From: Flavobacteriales bacterium
GTDB taxonomy: Bacteria; Bacteroidota; Bacteroidia; NS11-12g; UBA955
Direction: 5' to 3'
Assembly: GCA_947463095.1 (NCBI GenBank)
Contig: CANHRE010000011.1
Coordinates: 1 to 45,614 of the forward strand
DNA: 45,614 nucleotides
Shown: positions 1 to 10,492 of the stretch, piece by piece
Layout: each line of letters starts with the position of its first letter
How positions within the stretch are numbered: position 1 is the stretch's first letter
The notes under the pieces: generated by a model
What the model was told of the DNA's origin: nothing
The model's database searches: none
What the model saw: only the letters and a program-made list of their open reading frames with translations
Program-made: the position numbers and the translations under genes

Positions 1-50
1 CGCGCACCTTCGCGCAGGCCATATAGGAACAACGGCTTACCTGCCCCCTC

Positions 51-1040
51 CTATTCCGCCCAGGGCGTCACCCAGCCGAACTTGCGGCTTTCGGGGCCGG
101 AAGGCCGGATGCGGGTGCTGAGCTTCTCCAGCCTGGCGGGCAGGGCCATGAGGTAATCGCGGGCGCGTTCGCCGTTGTCGTTCAGTCCGTTCAGGTTGCC
201 TACCTGCCAGTGGGCCAGCAGGGTTCTCAGGATGTGTACATAGTCGTCGGCAGTATAGACCCCCAGCTGCTGTGCGGCATCGGCAAAACCCTGGAACGAC
301 TGTCCTACCGCTTCGCCGGCCTGACGCAACAGGTTCGCAGGCATGCTGATTTTTCGCTTCATCATATCGGCAAACACCGTCAACAGGGCAGAAGCATCCA
401 CGTCCAAAATCTGCTTTATAAATTCGCGGTAGGCCAGGTGGTGGCGCATTTCATCGCCGGCAATGGTGCGGCAGATGCGGGCCAGCAGGTTGCTGCCCTT
501 CTTCGCGGCCAGCTCCCCTACCCTTTTGTGGGAGATGTGTGTGGCCAGCTCCTGAAAGCTCGTATAGACAAAGTTGCGGTAAGGGTCGCGGTCGAGGCCC
601 AGGTCGAAGCCGTCGGCCAGCAGGTATTGGGTGCTGATTTCCACCTCGCGCATGTTCACGCGGCCACTCAGGTAGAGGTATTTGTTCAGCACGTCGCCGT
701 GGCGGTTTTCTTCGGCCGTCCACTGTCTGATCCATTCACTCCAGGTATTGCGGCCCTCCTGATCAATGCCGTGTACACCCATCAGCCAGCTTTCGTAGGT
801 AGGCAGCGCTTCTTCGGTGATCATATCGCCAATCAGCACAATCCAGAAATCGTATTCCAGTTCGGACGACTCGCCACGCAGATCGCGGATTTGTTCCAGG
901 AAATTATCTGCTTTAGGATCGGGCAAAAAATCAGCAGGCTGCCAGATTTTGTCTATAGGAATCAGGTATTTCTGGATGAAATCCTTGATATGCCCTTCCA
1001 TAGACAACATCACTTCCAGCCGTTCCGGTGCTACGCTCAT
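51..1040 (-). CDS. Acyl-ACP desaturase (ferritin-like di-iron type)
   Basis: A 329-residue protein of the soluble stearoyl-ACP desaturase family, which puts a double bond into an ACP-bound acyl chain with a di-iron centre and O2. The iron-ligand motifs are visible in order: a helix containing ITEEALPTYE, then EENRHGD (about residues 110-116), then DEMRHH (about 196-201), the paired ExxH pattern of the family. I chose the ATG at 1040. The frame stays open 37 codons further upstream, but that part is low-complexity, reads through a dispersed 44-bp repeat (1131-1174) and lacks family similarity. The gene stands alone; the next gene upstream is the WYL regulator on the same strand. Family is clear; the chain position desaturated cannot be read from sequence. 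Confidence 0.9.
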   Translation of the reverse strand: MSVAPERLEVMLSMEGHIKDFIQKYLIPIDKIWQPADFLPDPKADNFLEQIRDLRGESSELEYDFWIVLIGDMITEEALPTYESWLMGVHGIDQEGRNTWSEWIRQWTAEENRHGDVLNKYLYLSGRVNMREVEISTQYLLADGFDLGLDRDPYRNFVYTSFQELATHISHKRVGELAAKKGSNLLARICRTIAGDEMRHHLAYREFIKQILDVDASALLTVFADMMKRKISMPANLLRQAGEAVGQSFQGFADAAQQLGVYTADDYVHILRTLLAHWQVGNLNGLNDNGERARDYLMALPARLEKLSTRIRPSGPESRKFGWVTPWAE

Positions 1041-1130
1041 ATTGCGGGTGCGAATGTCGGTAAAACTTCGGTAACGTATAGATTTATTGCAGGTTGCGGC
1101 AGGGGCTGTCCCCGAGCGTAGTCGAGGGGC

Positions 1131-1174
1131 GGTCCCTGAGCAGTTTACCAACCCCTGTCGTTCGCTACGCGCAC
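1131..1174 (+). repeat. 44-bp dispersed repeat, copy 1 (left side of accessory block)
   Basis: This stretch matches 7774-7817 at 41 of 44 positions in the same orientation (differences at offsets 7, 33 and 36). It is preceded at 1116-1130 by GCGTAGTCGAGGGGC, which recurs identically at 7882-7896. The arms GTCGAGGGG and CCCCTGTCG are roughly complementary, so the element could form an imperfect hairpin. It lies in the untranslated region upstream of the desaturase. Confidence 0.8.
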
Positions 1175-1236
1175 AAGCTGGGTAGATCTTCCTGAAAACC
1201 AGATATCCACAAATGACTGTAGTCTATCTGCCAGCT

Positions 1237-2259
1237 TTACTTCTTTTTGACTTCGTATAAATCATGCATCATTTCAATTCGCCTTGCCATCATCTGACGC
1301 AAATCACGGGGCTCTAATACTTCCACATTTTCCCCATAACGCAGCACCAATGCCTCAAATTCCATATTAGGTTTGATGAAGATGCGGAACACCACGCCCG
1401 TTTTATCTTCAGAAATAACTTCCTGCGAATGATGAAGCGGCAGAGATTCAATGAATGGCCAGGTTTTCCGGCCGGCCTTCAGCACGACCTCTGTCAGCGG
1501 ACTATCCTGAAAATGGGTTACCCCAATGATGTTATTGTAGAAACTATGCGGATCTGGTTTATAGGCCTTGTTGATGCCAGTTCCACAAGGTTCCAGGCTG
1601 ATTACTCTGTCCAAAGCTAAATTCTCCAGGCGGTCGGTTGTTTCTACGTAAGCCACCAAATACCATCGCGTGCGGTACTTCTTCAGAAAATAGGGATGGA
1701 CCTTTCTCAGTTTATCCTTTTCCTCTCGATCCTGGAAGGATTGGTAATTGATTTCTAGAATCAGGTCAAACTGAATGGCGTTCAGAATCGGGGTTACCCA
1801 ATGCCCACCTTTGGCCTCCGGCTCATGATCAAAATACAGAGCGCCTTCCTTAGAAATACTCTGGTTCACACTACCTTCAATACGCATGAGCATCTCTTCT
1901 AAAAAGGCAAAATGCGGCAATTCCTTGAACTGGCTCAACACCTGAACCGATTGCTCAATATTCTTTATGTCCGCTTCACTCAACGACTTCATTATAGAGA
2001 AAGCTGGATCAGAATACCGGTATCGACTTGTGCCATACGCTACTTCGATTGGAGCGGCAAAGCCCGCTGGCGGATCGCGGCGCATTAACTGAATATCCGA
2101 ATTGATTGACCTCGGTGAAATAGATGTAATGCCATGGAATTCAAACAGTTTTTCCGATACTTTTTTTACTAATTCATTGATAGTCAGACCAGAAGGATAG
2201 TTCCGAAATAACTCATCTAAAACGCGGTAACGAAAAGCAGCCAGCTTATTTTGTGACAT
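1237..2259 (-). CDS. WYL-domain transcriptional regulator
   Basis: A 340-residue protein with an N-terminal helix-turn-helix region (about residues 5-85, with RYRVLDELFRN and SPRSINSDIQLMRRD typical of the YafY/DeoR-like winged helix). A central WYL domain follows (VHPYFLKKYRTRWYLVAY contains the W-Y-L signature), then a C-terminal WCX-like extension (VVLKAGRKTWPFIESLP onward). WYL proteins sense small ligands or nucleic acids and often control defence or accessory genes. The ATG at 2259 (MSQNKLAAFRYR) is preferred over a start nine codons upstream because family members begin just before the HTH. No defence gene is visible beside it, so its target is unknown. Confidence 0.85.
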   Translation of the reverse strand: MSQNKLAAFRYRVLDELFRNYPSGLTINELVKKVSEKLFEFHGITSISPRSINSDIQLMRRDPPAGFAAPIEVAYGTSRYRYSDPAFSIMKSLSEADIKNIEQSVQVLSQFKELPHFAFLEEMLMRIEGSVNQSISKEGALYFDHEPEAKGGHWVTPILNAIQFDLILEINYQSFQDREEKDKLRKVHPYFLKKYRTRWYLVAYVETTDRLENLALDRVISLEPCGTGINKAYKPDPHSFYNNIIGVTHFQDSPLTEVVLKAGRKTWPFIESLPLHHSQEVISEDKTGVVFRIFIKPNMEFEALVLRYGENVEVLEPRDLRQMMARRIEMMHDLYEVKKK

Positions 2260-2342
2260 AGTGTAAATTATGCAAATAGACTGCACAATTGTATAGTTCT
2301 TTTGTGAAAACTAAAAACAGCAATGTCTATTAAATATCCTTG

Positions 2343-2528
2343 TTATTCCTCTAAATTGCGATTCAATGAACAACCTATTGATAAGAACCAAGTGAAGTTG
2401 CGCGTATTGAAGGGCGCACCATAAAAATGCTTATTGCCTTGTTCAGTGAATACCGGCTTTCCGACCTCATAACGAATTTCATATGTCCTATCCGGGTTGA
2501 ATAATACACCGATGTTACATCCTTGCAT
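2343..2528 (-). pseudogene. Possible fragment of an outer-membrane barrel or surface protein
   Basis: A 61-codon open frame lying just downstream of the propeller/AraC regulator and in its frame. Its C-terminal half (YEIRYEVGKPVFTEQGN and FTWFLSIGCSLN) alternates aromatic and polar residues like the last strands of a beta-barrel. No upstream domain, start context or partner is visible. It may be the end of a decayed gene or a chance open frame; I do not recognise a family. Confidence 0.25.
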
Positions 2529-2588
2529 TTGTTGCCGTCCAGGTGAACTATGGTTGAAATTCGGAATACATACAGGACATACGCAGAT

Positions 2589-4238
2589 TTATTTCTGTTT
2601 GTTGTTCCAAATTTTTCTGACGTAAAGCTCACTGAATCCGGTAACCTCGGATATTTCAGATGCTGTCTTATTTTGCTTCCTGAATTGCATCACTTTTTCC
2701 ATCCTTAGCCTGTTTATCAATGCCCCCGGTTTTTCAGGTGCCAGCACTGTATAGACATAGGCATTACTGGTGTTAAACTTTTCAGTAATAGATTTCAGGC
2801 TTGCTTTAGCAAGGTTCTCGGCAATAAATCGTTCAATATCTTCCCGAGTAGTGACCGGGGCGGCAGAAAATCCGGTATCAGCTTCGATGTCTTTGAGTTT
2901 ACGTCGAGAGCGAAAGAGCATTTTTGTAAGTAAACCTATGAAAATAAACGACGCAATGAGAAGACCAAACAGAAGCTTATATCCACCGGAATTATTGCCA
3001 CTTACATTCGTTACCCTTTCAGACAATTCATCGAGATATCTGGCATCCAAAATGTATAATCCATTTATGCTGCCGGCAAAGAGACTGTCACCCTGAAGAT
3101 AGAGACCATGTCGATTGAATTCAATTCCATTGATAAGTGGTGAAAGTTTGTTTGAAGCCGCATTGTACCGGAAAAGCCCTGCATTTGTGGCGATTGCGAA
3201 TTCTGAGCCGCCTAAATGTTGCAGTGTGTGTGCCTGATTCAATGTTGCCAACTTTTTAGACGTACCATCCCTGTTTACCACATAGAATCCCTGACTGCAG
3301 AGTAGATAAATACTAAGCGAGTTAACAAAGCCGTCCATGATATTTTCACGCAGAGAGAACTGAATTTCGCTTCGATTGGATACAGGATTGTAAAAAAAAA
3401 GATGTTTGCCTGAAGAGAAATAAATATTTCCCCGGTTTTCTCCCAAAAGAACTACCTCCGTATCCTTGTCTTTTACTTTATAGACCGATTCGGCTGTTGT
3501 AAGTTTCTCATTCATACGGGCCAAATCTGTCTTTGCAGCGAGAAAAAATTGCTTGTACTGATTGGAATAGAGAATGTCACTTGTCCAGTTGAAATCAAAA
3601 CCCTTGGGCAGTTGCAGTCTGCATGTAGGTAAACTATCACCATGATGCAGGTCAGCAATAAGCAGCGAACTGTAGCAAATGAAGACTTTGCCATTGATTT
3701 CACGAATGCGACCGTCAGTAAATCCCGGGAAACTATGCGTAGCATCTAACATGCGCCCGCGATAATAGATACCGGAATAAGTTCCGACAAAGTTACGTGA
3801 TGCCGCTCTGACGCTATGGCTTCTGTAAGCCACGTCGAAGGGCAAAATCTCCTAAATATGTATTTTACCTCCTGCGGCCAAGTAAAAAAAGTCATCCGTA
3901 CCCGCATGGTAAGTAACACTTTGTTCTTCCGGGAACGGAAGCAATTTGCTGTATTTTGTCTGCACGTGATACTTTATTCCCTGAGGGTTAACAGTTGGTA
4001 GTTCATTCTTGTCTAGAATCAGATATCCTGATCGGTTTTCGACCTTTGACATTGTCGTGCCATCGAAACAAAATATACCCTCGGAAGTACCTGCGTAAAT
4101 CTTGCCGTCACCGCCTTTCAATACATTGTAGAAAAAGGGCTTGGAACTCATAGAGTGAAGCACCGTATCCCTGAGTTGACACCAACCCTTTTCATAACAG
4201 AGCAGTGCGAGTATGACCAGGATTGCTTTTGCTGGCAT
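2589..4238 (-). pseudogene. Membrane-anchored propeller / AraC-type HTH regulator, interrupted by an in-frame TAG
   Basis: One reading frame of 549 codons is cut by a single TAG at 3852-3854, between KIHI and EILPFDVAYRS; both sides are in the same frame and keep the same domain structure. Part one (128 residues from ATG 4238) has a signal peptide (MPAKAILVILALLCYEKG) and propeller-like motifs (AGTSEGIFCFDG). Part two continues the propeller (GTYSGIYYRG, ATNAGLFRYN, AGSINGLYIL), then has one membrane helix (YKLLFGLLIASFIFIGLLTK), a basic linker and an AraC-type double helix-turn-helix at the C-terminus (SLKSITEKFNTS; TASEISEVTGFSELYVRKIW). There is no kinase or receiver domain. It is divergent from two secreted-protein genes and probably controlled them. 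Part two has no good start of its own, so it is called broken unless the TAG is a sequencing error or is read through. Confidence 0.75.
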
Positions 4239-4289
4239 GGCTGTGACAATGTTTAGGTGCGCAAAGAAATATCGCCCTATGAGACTTTT

Positions 4290-4312
4290 CAAAATTGTCG
4301 CGCAAAATTGTC
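4290..4312. promoter_or_regulatory. Tandem decamer, candidate operator in the divergent intergenic region
   Basis: CAAAATTGTC occurs twice without mismatch, at 4290-4299 and 4303-4312, separated by GCG (13-bp period). It lies between the start of the propeller/AraC regulator (4238, minus) and the first secreted-protein gene (4388, plus). AraC-type proteins often bind direct repeats, so this is a candidate binding site for the neighbouring regulator. That link is inference. Confidence 0.45.
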
Positions 4313-4387
4313 TCTATAGTTTTTAAAATAAATCCACGGGCAAAAAACTACAACAGAAAAAGCGGGCAATAAACTTGCATCGAATTG

Positions 4388-5410
4388 ATGAAAAAGATGT
4401 TGACATTAGCACTAAGCAGACGCTTCAGGGTTATCAGGGCACTCATGCTGTTTTCTGTTGTATTCGGTTCGATTAAGCCCTGTGCTTCCCAGCTGTATAT
4501 AGGTCCGGATGTCAATTCGCTGGTGATAAAATCTGGTGACAGTTTCAGTTATGACGGTCTCACACTCATACCCGCTACGAATTTCACACTTAACGATAAT
4601 ACAGTCACCCGCACGGATGCTAGGAGTATTAGTCCCACTCCAACAGGCAACTACGTTGCGCGGTATTTTAGCTTCAGCAAAACCACGGCGGTCTTTTCAG
4701 GAACAATTAGGTTTTCATATGCCGGAGCTACCTTGTCACCTTTGACCGCAGGGTTGCTTGAACTGAATATCAGAACGGACAGTACAACGTGGACTAATAA
4801 AAGCGGAACGGATAACGGCAGTAGTTATGTGGAAGCCACGGTGAGTGGCGCACATACGCTCAATACACTAACCCTGGCTTCTATCGGAGTGCCTTTGCCT
4901 GTTACATGGCTGTATTTTTCAGCTTCCCTGAGAAACAATGCTGTGGATCTGAACTGGGCAACCGCCGCTGAGTTTAATACACAGCACTTTCTGGTGCAAC
5001 ACAGCAGCTCCGGAGTAAAGTGGCAGACATTGGAACTGGTAGAGGCCGCCGGTAATTCTGCCACGCCGCGGTATTACTCCTGTGCCCATACCAATCCATC
5101 CTTCGGCAATAATTACTACCGGCTCATACAACAAGATTTAGACGGCAAACAAGATTATAGCGACATAGTGAGAGCATGGGTCGGAGAAAATGGCAGGTCA
5201 ATTCGCGTTTATCCGAATCCGGTGTCGCATGGGGAGTTAACAGTGTGCCTTATTGAAGATGCTGTATGCCGGATATTCGATGCCACCGGCAGGAACGTGC
5301 TTTCGCTGCCATTTCGTGCGGGCATCCATAAATTAGATGTATCCGGCTTGCAACGTGGTTTATACCACCTGCACTGCAGCGCTGAAGTGTTCCCGATCAT
5401 CATTCCATAA
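4388..5410 (+). CDS. Secreted protein with type IX secretion C-terminal domain
   Basis: A 340-residue protein with an N-terminal signal peptide (a basic stretch, then ALMLFSVVFGSIKPCAS). The first half is a beta-rich region without a recognisable family. From about residue 165 it has the widespread LPVTWLYFSASL...VDLNWATAAEFNTQHF module, which in Bacteroidota precedes the sorting domain, and it ends with a type A CTD (IRVYPNPVSHGELTV, then IFDATGRNV and a final short strand). Such CTDs direct export by the type IX system and attachment to the cell surface. ATG 4388 is chosen; a TTG precedes it directly. TAAACTTG at 4370-4377 is a weak promoter-box match. The gene is followed after 17 bp by the next secreted protein, so the two are probably cotranscribed. 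Confidence 0.85.
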   Translation: MKKMLTLALSRRFRVIRALMLFSVVFGSIKPCASQLYIGPDVNSLVIKSGDSFSYDGLTLIPATNFTLNDNTVTRTDARSISPTPTGNYVARYFSFSKTTAVFSGTIRFSYAGATLSPLTAGLLELNIRTDSTTWTNKSGTDNGSSYVEATVSGAHTLNTLTLASIGVPLPVTWLYFSASLRNNAVDLNWATAAEFNTQHFLVQHSSSGVKWQTLELVEAAGNSATPRYYSCAHTNPSFGNNYYRLIQQDLDGKQDYSDIVRAWVGENGRSIRVYPNPVSHGELTVCLIEDAVCRIFDATGRNVLSLPFRAGIHKLDVSGLQRGLYHLHCSAEVFPIIIP

Positions 5411-5427
5411 ACTTTAAACATAAAATC

Positions 5428-6807
5428 ATGAAAATACATATTCCATCAATCCTCTTTTTCTCCATTATGCTATCATGGTCCGGTATCGCCCGTGCCCAGG
5501 TAGGTATTGGCACTAGCACTCCCAGTGCATCTGCGCAACTGGAAGTTAGCAGCAGCAGCAAAGGATTTCTTCCACCCCGTGTCACCTTGACCGGACTCGG
5601 GGATGTAACAACCATTTCCAGTCCTGCTGTGGGCTTAATGGTATACAATACCGCTACAGCGGGAACTGCTCCGTCTAATGTTACTCCGGGTGTGTATTAT
5701 TACAACGGTACTAAATGGCAGCGGGTCATCAATCAGCAGCCGGATGCCACGGTAGAGTTTAATACAGCAGATCCGAACACAGGCAGCCCTATATTTAATC
5801 CCAATACACCGGCAAGCAAGGAGTATATTTATGTGAGTTCGGTGAACAATTCACAATGGACTTATACCGGCTCAGCGTACGTTACCTTTACTCCTCCGGC
5901 CAGCACGGCCTGGATGCTGTCGGGAGGCACGAATGATGCAGGCAGTAATAAAACTGCTTCCATTTACCGCACCGGCAAAGTGGGCATTGGTACATCCAAT
6001 CCTACCTATACATTGAGTGTAGGTACAGCAAATGGCTCCGTGCCGGGCTTAATCGAACTGAATCCTGCTGACGGGGCCAATGAAGGCGGTCAAATTGTCG
6101 TCAAGAAGTCAGTGAACTCAACAGCAAGTGCGAGCGACTGGACCATAGACCATTATGGAACCACTGCATCCAATGCCAGATTTAGAATTTTCAGTACCAC
6201 TGAAACAAAAGGCATAGTTATAGGCGATACCGGCAATGTGGGTATTGGATTGACTTCGCCCGCTACAAAACTCGAAGTAAGTTCAGGTGCTGCAAATAAA
6301 TCCGGAGTGCGATTTACCAACCTCACTTCCAGTACGCCTGTAACTTCAGGTGCTACTTTAGGTGTAGATGCAAGTGGCAATGTAGTTACTGTGACAGGTT
6401 CGTCATTTTCACCCTCATTTGGTTCGGTAGCACCCGCAAGCACCGTAACGGTTAATGCCGGGTCTAGTTCATTGTTGGCATCTATTTCATTTCCCACAAC
6501 CGGAACCTTTCTGATTAACTATACCATGCGGGTGCAAAGTACTGGTGCCACCGCCAACCAATATGCAGTTGGTTATCTGTCCAACACCAGCACTCCAGGC
6601 TCTCCAATCGCCGGCACCGAAATTCTGGGAGCTTTTTCAGGATCTGCTTTTGTTACGGGAGGTAATTACTCCGGCTCCCATATTGTAACAGTCAATTCTT
6701 TGCCCCAATCACTCCATTTCATAGGTGTAGCCGCCAATGGTCAGATGGCTTTTCTTGACGACGGAAACGGAAGAACAAGAATTTCTTATGTGAAAGTAAC
6801 TCCCTGA
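5428..6807 (+). CDS. Secreted GIGT-repeat, tail-fibre-like surface protein
   Basis: A 459-residue exported protein with a signal peptide (residues 1-23, ending ARAQ). Three copies of a GIGT-type motif are present: QVGIGTSTPSASAQLEV near the mature N-terminus, GKVGIGTSNPTYTLSV in the middle and GNVGIGLTSPATKLEV further on. The segment GLMVYNTATAG...GVYYYNGTKWQRV is common in Bacteroidota surface proteins that resemble phage tail-fibre shafts. The C-terminal 140 residues look like a beta-sandwich head; no type IX sorting domain and no auto-cleaving chaperone domain is seen. It follows the type IX substrate by 17 bp and is likely in its operon. A role in adhesion is a guess from architecture. 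Confidence 0.75.
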   Translation: MKIHIPSILFFSIMLSWSGIARAQVGIGTSTPSASAQLEVSSSSKGFLPPRVTLTGLGDVTTISSPAVGLMVYNTATAGTAPSNVTPGVYYYNGTKWQRVINQQPDATVEFNTADPNTGSPIFNPNTPASKEYIYVSSVNNSQWTYTGSAYVTFTPPASTAWMLSGGTNDAGSNKTASIYRTGKVGIGTSNPTYTLSVGTANGSVPGLIELNPADGANEGGQIVVKKSVNSTASASDWTIDHYGTTASNARFRIFSTTETKGIVIGDTGNVGIGLTSPATKLEVSSGAANKSGVRFTNLTSSTPVTSGATLGVDASGNVVTVTGSSFSPSFGSVAPASTVTVNAGSSSLLASISFPTTGTFLINYTMRVQSTGATANQYAVGYLSNTSTPGSPIAGTEILGAFSGSAFVTGGNYSGSHIVTVNSLPQSLHFIGVAANGQMAFLDDGNGRTRISYVKVTP

Positions 6808-6885
6808 TTTCAAAGGCAGCATAATGTAATTTCATTCTTGCGACCTTGATGCTGATTTGCCTGGCCGGTTTTTTGACAGAAATCC

Positions 6886-7180
6886 TTAAAGCTCTGGATG
6901 CCTGATCAGCGGCAGCATCTCTAGGGATTTCCTCAAGGGGTAAAAAGGCAGGGTAGTCATTAGTTCTGCGGCCATTTCTTCGTCAATAACCTTATATATG
7001 AGCACCGCACCGTTTCTCTTGGGTAGTAAAAACAATTGTTCCAGAACACCCTCCTGTTTCCATTGGGCCCCTCTCACTGGCCTTCATGCAATATGGCCAA
7101 GCGATCTTCTGGGCTGTAGGTTCTTCTATTTCCCATTTTTCTGTAAAGTTAATCGGACCTAATTTGTTTCTTAAAAGTCC
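6886..7180 (-). pseudogene. Remnant of a muconolactone-isomerase/YCII-like protein
   Basis: The downstream 63 codons (6886-7077) read AQWKQEGVLEQLFLLPKR, NGAVLIYKV and TTLPFYPLRKSLEMLPL. This matches the second half of the small ferredoxin-like muconolactone-isomerase family, where a 'W-x-x-G-x-(I/L)-x-E' helix is followed by an 'A-V-L-I' strand and 'TLP' helix. No start codon and N-terminal half lie in that frame. A different frame just upstream (about 7090-7180) carries FTEKWEIEEPTAQKIAWPY and could be the missing part after one frameshift. An intact distant relative lies at 33936-34232. Confidence 0.35.
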
Positions 7181-7606
7181 TCCAGCTTTACAGGGGTCTA
7201 AGACAAGAAATGTTTTACGGGCGTCATACGCTTTAGTCTAAAGCCTTATTCTGAAGGAAGCATAAATCTGAGCTGGTTCCGGGAGTGTGTGGCGTCGTCA
7301 TAGCTTTAATGTTTATTGGTTAATGGTTGAAAAAAGATGATGTCGCAAAATTGCCCTTGCTTTGTGCAGGCTATTTGCATTTTTGAAATTTATTTAATTT
7401 ATTTCTCATTGATCATACCTCAATGATAGATTTTGGGCAAATAAACAACTTCATTATGCAGCTAATCTGCATTTTTATCGAATAGTAAAAAATCAGGATA
7501 CAGGGGGAATAGCCGGAAATTGCAGAGGAGCAGATAAAGAGCGGGCAAATCAATCAAATACGATTGCAGGTATGGTTGCAAAATGCAGGAGCAGGGGGCT
7601 TTACCT

Positions 7607-7624
7607 TCCCCTACCTGTAGGGGA
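7607..7624. repeat. Perfect 8-2-8 palindrome
   Basis: TCCCCTAC and GTAGGGGA flank a CT spacer, giving an 8-bp perfect stem. It is not followed by a T tract, and no gene ends beside it, so it looks like a dispersed palindrome rather than a terminator. Confidence 0.5.
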
Positions 7625-7773
7625 GAACCTAGAAGGGCCGCCATAGAAAACGTTCCCTCAAGTACATGAAAAAAAGCAGGGGCAGGAATGGTGCAGGTCT
7701 TCTGTTAGTAAAGGCCCTGCTACAGGCTCAGGATGATAGTCTTTTCGGGCTTAGGATGCCCCTCGACAAGCTT

Positions 7774-7817
7774 GGTCCCAGAGCAGTTTACCAACCCCTG
7801 TCGTTCACTGCGCGCAC
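7774..7817 (+). repeat. 44-bp dispersed repeat, copy 2 (right side of accessory block)
   Basis: Matches 1131-1174 at 41 of 44 positions in the same orientation. Here the flanking core GTCGAGGGGC lies inverted at 7758-7767, whereas in copy 1 it is in the plus orientation at 1121-1130. Confidence 0.8.
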
Positions 7818-7857
7818 ATACGCCTGCCCCGTAATCGAATGCAATGAGCGACAGGGG
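7795..7857. repeat. Imperfect inverted repeat and related palindromic pieces
   Basis: CCCCTGTCGTTC (7795-7806) is answered by GAGCGACAGGGG (7846-7857), complementary at 11 of 12 positions. A further GCGTAGTCGAGGGGC at 7882-7896 is identical to 1116-1130. The cluster resembles a group of REP-like elements between the accessory block and the DUF4199 gene. Confidence 0.6.
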
Positions 7858-7987
7858 GGACAGATGTAAGCGCAGCGACAGGCGTAGTCGAGGGGCAATC
7901 CCATGTCATACTTCGTACCGGCCCCTCAACTCCGATCGGAGGCCTGTGAACTTTCATAAATGTCGTATCGCTGGGATTCGACTCCGC

Positions 7988-10234
<2,247 letters not shown>

Positions 10235-10239
10235 TTGCC

Positions 10240-10470
10240 ATGAAGGTAGAAATCCTCACTCCCGATAAATCACTGTTTCAGGGCGATGCCGATGTGCTCA
10301 CCCTGCCAGGCATTGAGGGCAGCTTTCAGATTCTGGATCGCCACGCACCCATGATTGCCAACCTGCGCAAGGGCACTGTGGTGGTAAAGAATCAGCAGAA
10401 GACCGAAAACTTTGATGTTCATGGTGGCATCGTTGAAGTGCTGAACAACAAAGTCATCGTATTGGTATAA
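10240..10470 (+). CDS. atpC: ATP synthase F1 subunit epsilon (short form)
   Basis: A 76-residue epsilon subunit containing only the N-terminal beta-sandwich (MKVEILTPDKSLFQGDADVL, then GSFQILDRHAPMIANL). The E. coli protein is about 139 residues and carries a C-terminal two-helix domain that inhibits ATP hydrolysis; that domain is absent here. Short epsilon subunits are usual in Bacteroidota. The gene lies 5 bp after atpD and is followed by a strong terminator. Confidence 0.93.
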   Translation: MKVEILTPDKSLFQGDADVLTLPGIEGSFQILDRHAPMIANLRKGTVVVKNQQKTENFDVHGGIVEVLNNKVIVLV

Positions 10471-10492
10471 GCCATGCAATATTGAATTTCAG

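Larger units (their letters stand above)
6808..7987. other. 1.2-kb gene-poor region with remnants and repeats
   Basis: No intact gene can be supported here. The region holds a frameshifted remnant (6886-7180), a perfect short palindrome (7607-7624), the right copy of the 44-bp repeat (7774-7817) and a cluster of related palindromic pieces up to 7990. The left part (7100-7560) is AT-rich; the right part (7740-7990) is GC-rich and repeat-dense. Confidence 0.7.

Noticed and set aside
210-1121. 303-codon open frame antisense to the desaturase
   Set aside because: It is a shadow of a clear gene with intact iron-ligand motifs and shows no domain of its own. Similar long antisense frames over gcvH, accD, fbaB, purA and the transporters were dropped for the same reason.
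3852-3854. Programmed amber recoding (pyrrolysine) in the regulator
   Set aside because: No sign of pyrrolysine machinery in the window, and TAG is used as an ordinary stop elsewhere (for example the desaturase at 51-53); a point mutation or sequencing error is simpler.
5428-6807. Prophage tail-fibre gene
   Set aside because: It has a signal peptide, lies in an operon with a type IX substrate, and no phage structural, integrase or lysis gene is near. GIGT-repeat proteins are common chromosomal surface proteins in this phylum.
7074-7136. 20-codon frame resembling the start of an IS3-type transposase OrfA (MGNRRTYSPEDRLAILHEGQ)
   Set aside because: Too short to support, no inverted repeats or second orf nearby, and it overlaps a better-supported remnant in another frame.
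7462-7869. Short open frames of 60-67 codons in the gene-poor region
   Set aside because: They run through palindromic repeats, have no start context and show no protein-like pattern.
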